From Spirochaetales bacterium (GTDB taxonomy: Bacteria; Spirochaetota; Spirochaetia; DSM-27196; PWMO01), in contig SKLB01000209.1 in the NCBI GenBank assembly GCA_007123465.1, forward strand, positions 1 through 7,240: a stretch of 7,240 nucleotides of DNA, read 5' to 3'. The notes under the pieces are model-generated. The model had not been told where the DNA came from. It ran no database searches and saw only the letters and a list, made by a program, of their open reading frames with translations. The translations under genes were made by a program, and so were the position numbers. Positions 6,804-7,240 of the stretch are shown piece by piece; the first letter of the stretch is position 1, and each line of letters begins with the position of its first letter.

Positions 6804-6847
6804 GCGTTGACAACTGAGTGACACAAGGGCATCCCTGCGCAGCAGCG

Positions 6848-6872
6848 CCGGGGCCTCGGCCTGTCTCCCCGG
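6848..6872. terminator. Possible stem-loop between convergent genes
   Basis: CCGGGG (6848-6853) and CCCCGG (6867-6872) can pair around a 13-base loop that itself holds GGCC-type pairing potential. It lies 45 bases after the GGDEF stop, in the 194-bp gap 6804-6997 between two convergent genes, where terminators for both strands are expected. No T-run follows on either strand, so a factor-independent terminator is not demonstrated. A TTGACA at 6807-6812 has no matching -10. Nothing else in the gap is recognisable. Confidence 0.25.
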
Positions 6873-6997
6873 ACTAACACGGATATGGTCTTTTACGGGT
6901 GCCGAGTAAACTGATCGCGACGTATGTAGTATCTGCTCATTCGTAATGCGCTTACTCTGCTGATGTGTTTCGGGTTGTCGTTGTGCGCTTGCGTTCC

Positions 6998-7240
6998 TCA
7001 TGAGGTTGTGACGCCCAGTCTTGCCTTCTCGTAGATGCGCTCGACTTCGTCCCTGGGGACCACCGCGCGGATCAGCCACGCCATGATGACTATGGCCGGG
7101 ATGTTGAGCGCCAGCCGGGTCAGCGCGAACGGAGCCCCCAGCGCCTGCAGTTCGAAGAGGAACATCGGGATCTTGGTAGTGGACCACGCGCCGATCAGGA
7201 TCAGGACGTTGAAAAACGAAGCCCCCTTGCTCATCAGCAC
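6998..7240 (-). CDS. ArsP_1/DUF318-type permease, C-terminal part (partial)
   Basis: The last 80 residues of a - strand membrane protein whose start lies beyond the right edge. The GTG/ATG codons near 7240 are internal. The peptide KGASFFNVLILIGAWSTTKI, followed by PMFLFELQALG and LTRLALNIPAIVIMAWLI, matches the end of the predicted-permease family DUF318 (ArsP_1, YraQ-like). In that family a 'KGxSFxxxLxFxGAWSTTKIP' helix and an 'FxxTRLxLNLPGI' helix form the last conserved block. Two transmembrane helices are visible, followed by a charged cytosolic tail with DEVERIYEKARLGV. Some members export organoarsenicals or other substrates; this one's substrate is unknown. It is convergent with the GGDEF gene. 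Confidence 0.75.
   Translation of the reverse strand: MLMSKGASFFNVLILIGAWSTTKIPMFLFELQALGAPFALTRLALNIPAIVIMAWLIRAVVPRDEVERIYEKARLGVTTS

Noticed and set aside
1..7240. CRISPR arrays, insertion sequences, phage genes, rRNA or tRNA
   Set aside because: No regularly spaced repeats, transposase or integrase motifs, terminal inverted repeats or structured RNA signatures were found on either strand.

Overview
GC-rich bacterial DNA. A PQQ-type sugar dehydrogenase end, a LolA-fold exported protein and a Cache-type membrane sensor suggest a Gram-negative or other double-membraned bacterium. I cannot place it further. A spirochaete or similar heterotroph is only a guess.

Left part (1-3782). The last 40 codons of a PQQ-dependent sugar dehydrogenase run off the left edge on the + strand. 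Facing it on the - strand is a tight three-gene unit: membrane-bound class III adenylate cyclase (3496-2255), exported LolA/DUF1571-like protein (2258-1473), and geranylgeranyl-reductase family flavoenzyme (1476-301). Both junctions are 3-base stop/start overlaps (GTGA, then ATGA), so the three are almost certainly co-transcribed and translationally coupled. The cyclase keeps every catalytic residue, and the reductase keeps its FAD and active-site motifs. The 286-bp region upstream holds a perfect 7-bp inverted repeat and weak promoter-like boxes.

Middle (3783-5299). A + strand reading frame with a strong ribosome binding site encodes a hydrophobic leader fused to pieces of a YiiM-type MOSC-domain protein. 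The piece carrying the usual GEN-type motif is missing, and the C-terminal tail lies in another frame. I read this as a decayed, rearranged pseudogene. Convergent to it is an intact EamA/DMT-family permease (5299-4331, -).

Right part (5298-7240). A PAS-GGDEF diguanylate cyclase with a full active site and I-site starts on the + strand. Its extracellular Cache sensor is cut off at the N-terminus exactly where the EamA gene begins: the two start codons share one CATG. This looks like a recombination junction. A 194-bp intergenic stretch follows, then the C-terminal end of an ArsP_1/DUF318-type permease on the - strand, which runs off the right edge.

Overall this is a signalling-rich chromosomal segment (cAMP and c-di-GMP enzymes) with signs of local rearrangement at two places, about 3.85-4.25 kb and 5.3 kb. 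No RNA genes, insertion sequences, CRISPR or phage genes were seen. The most unusual arrangement is the coupled cyclase / LolA-like / isoprenoid-reductase operon.
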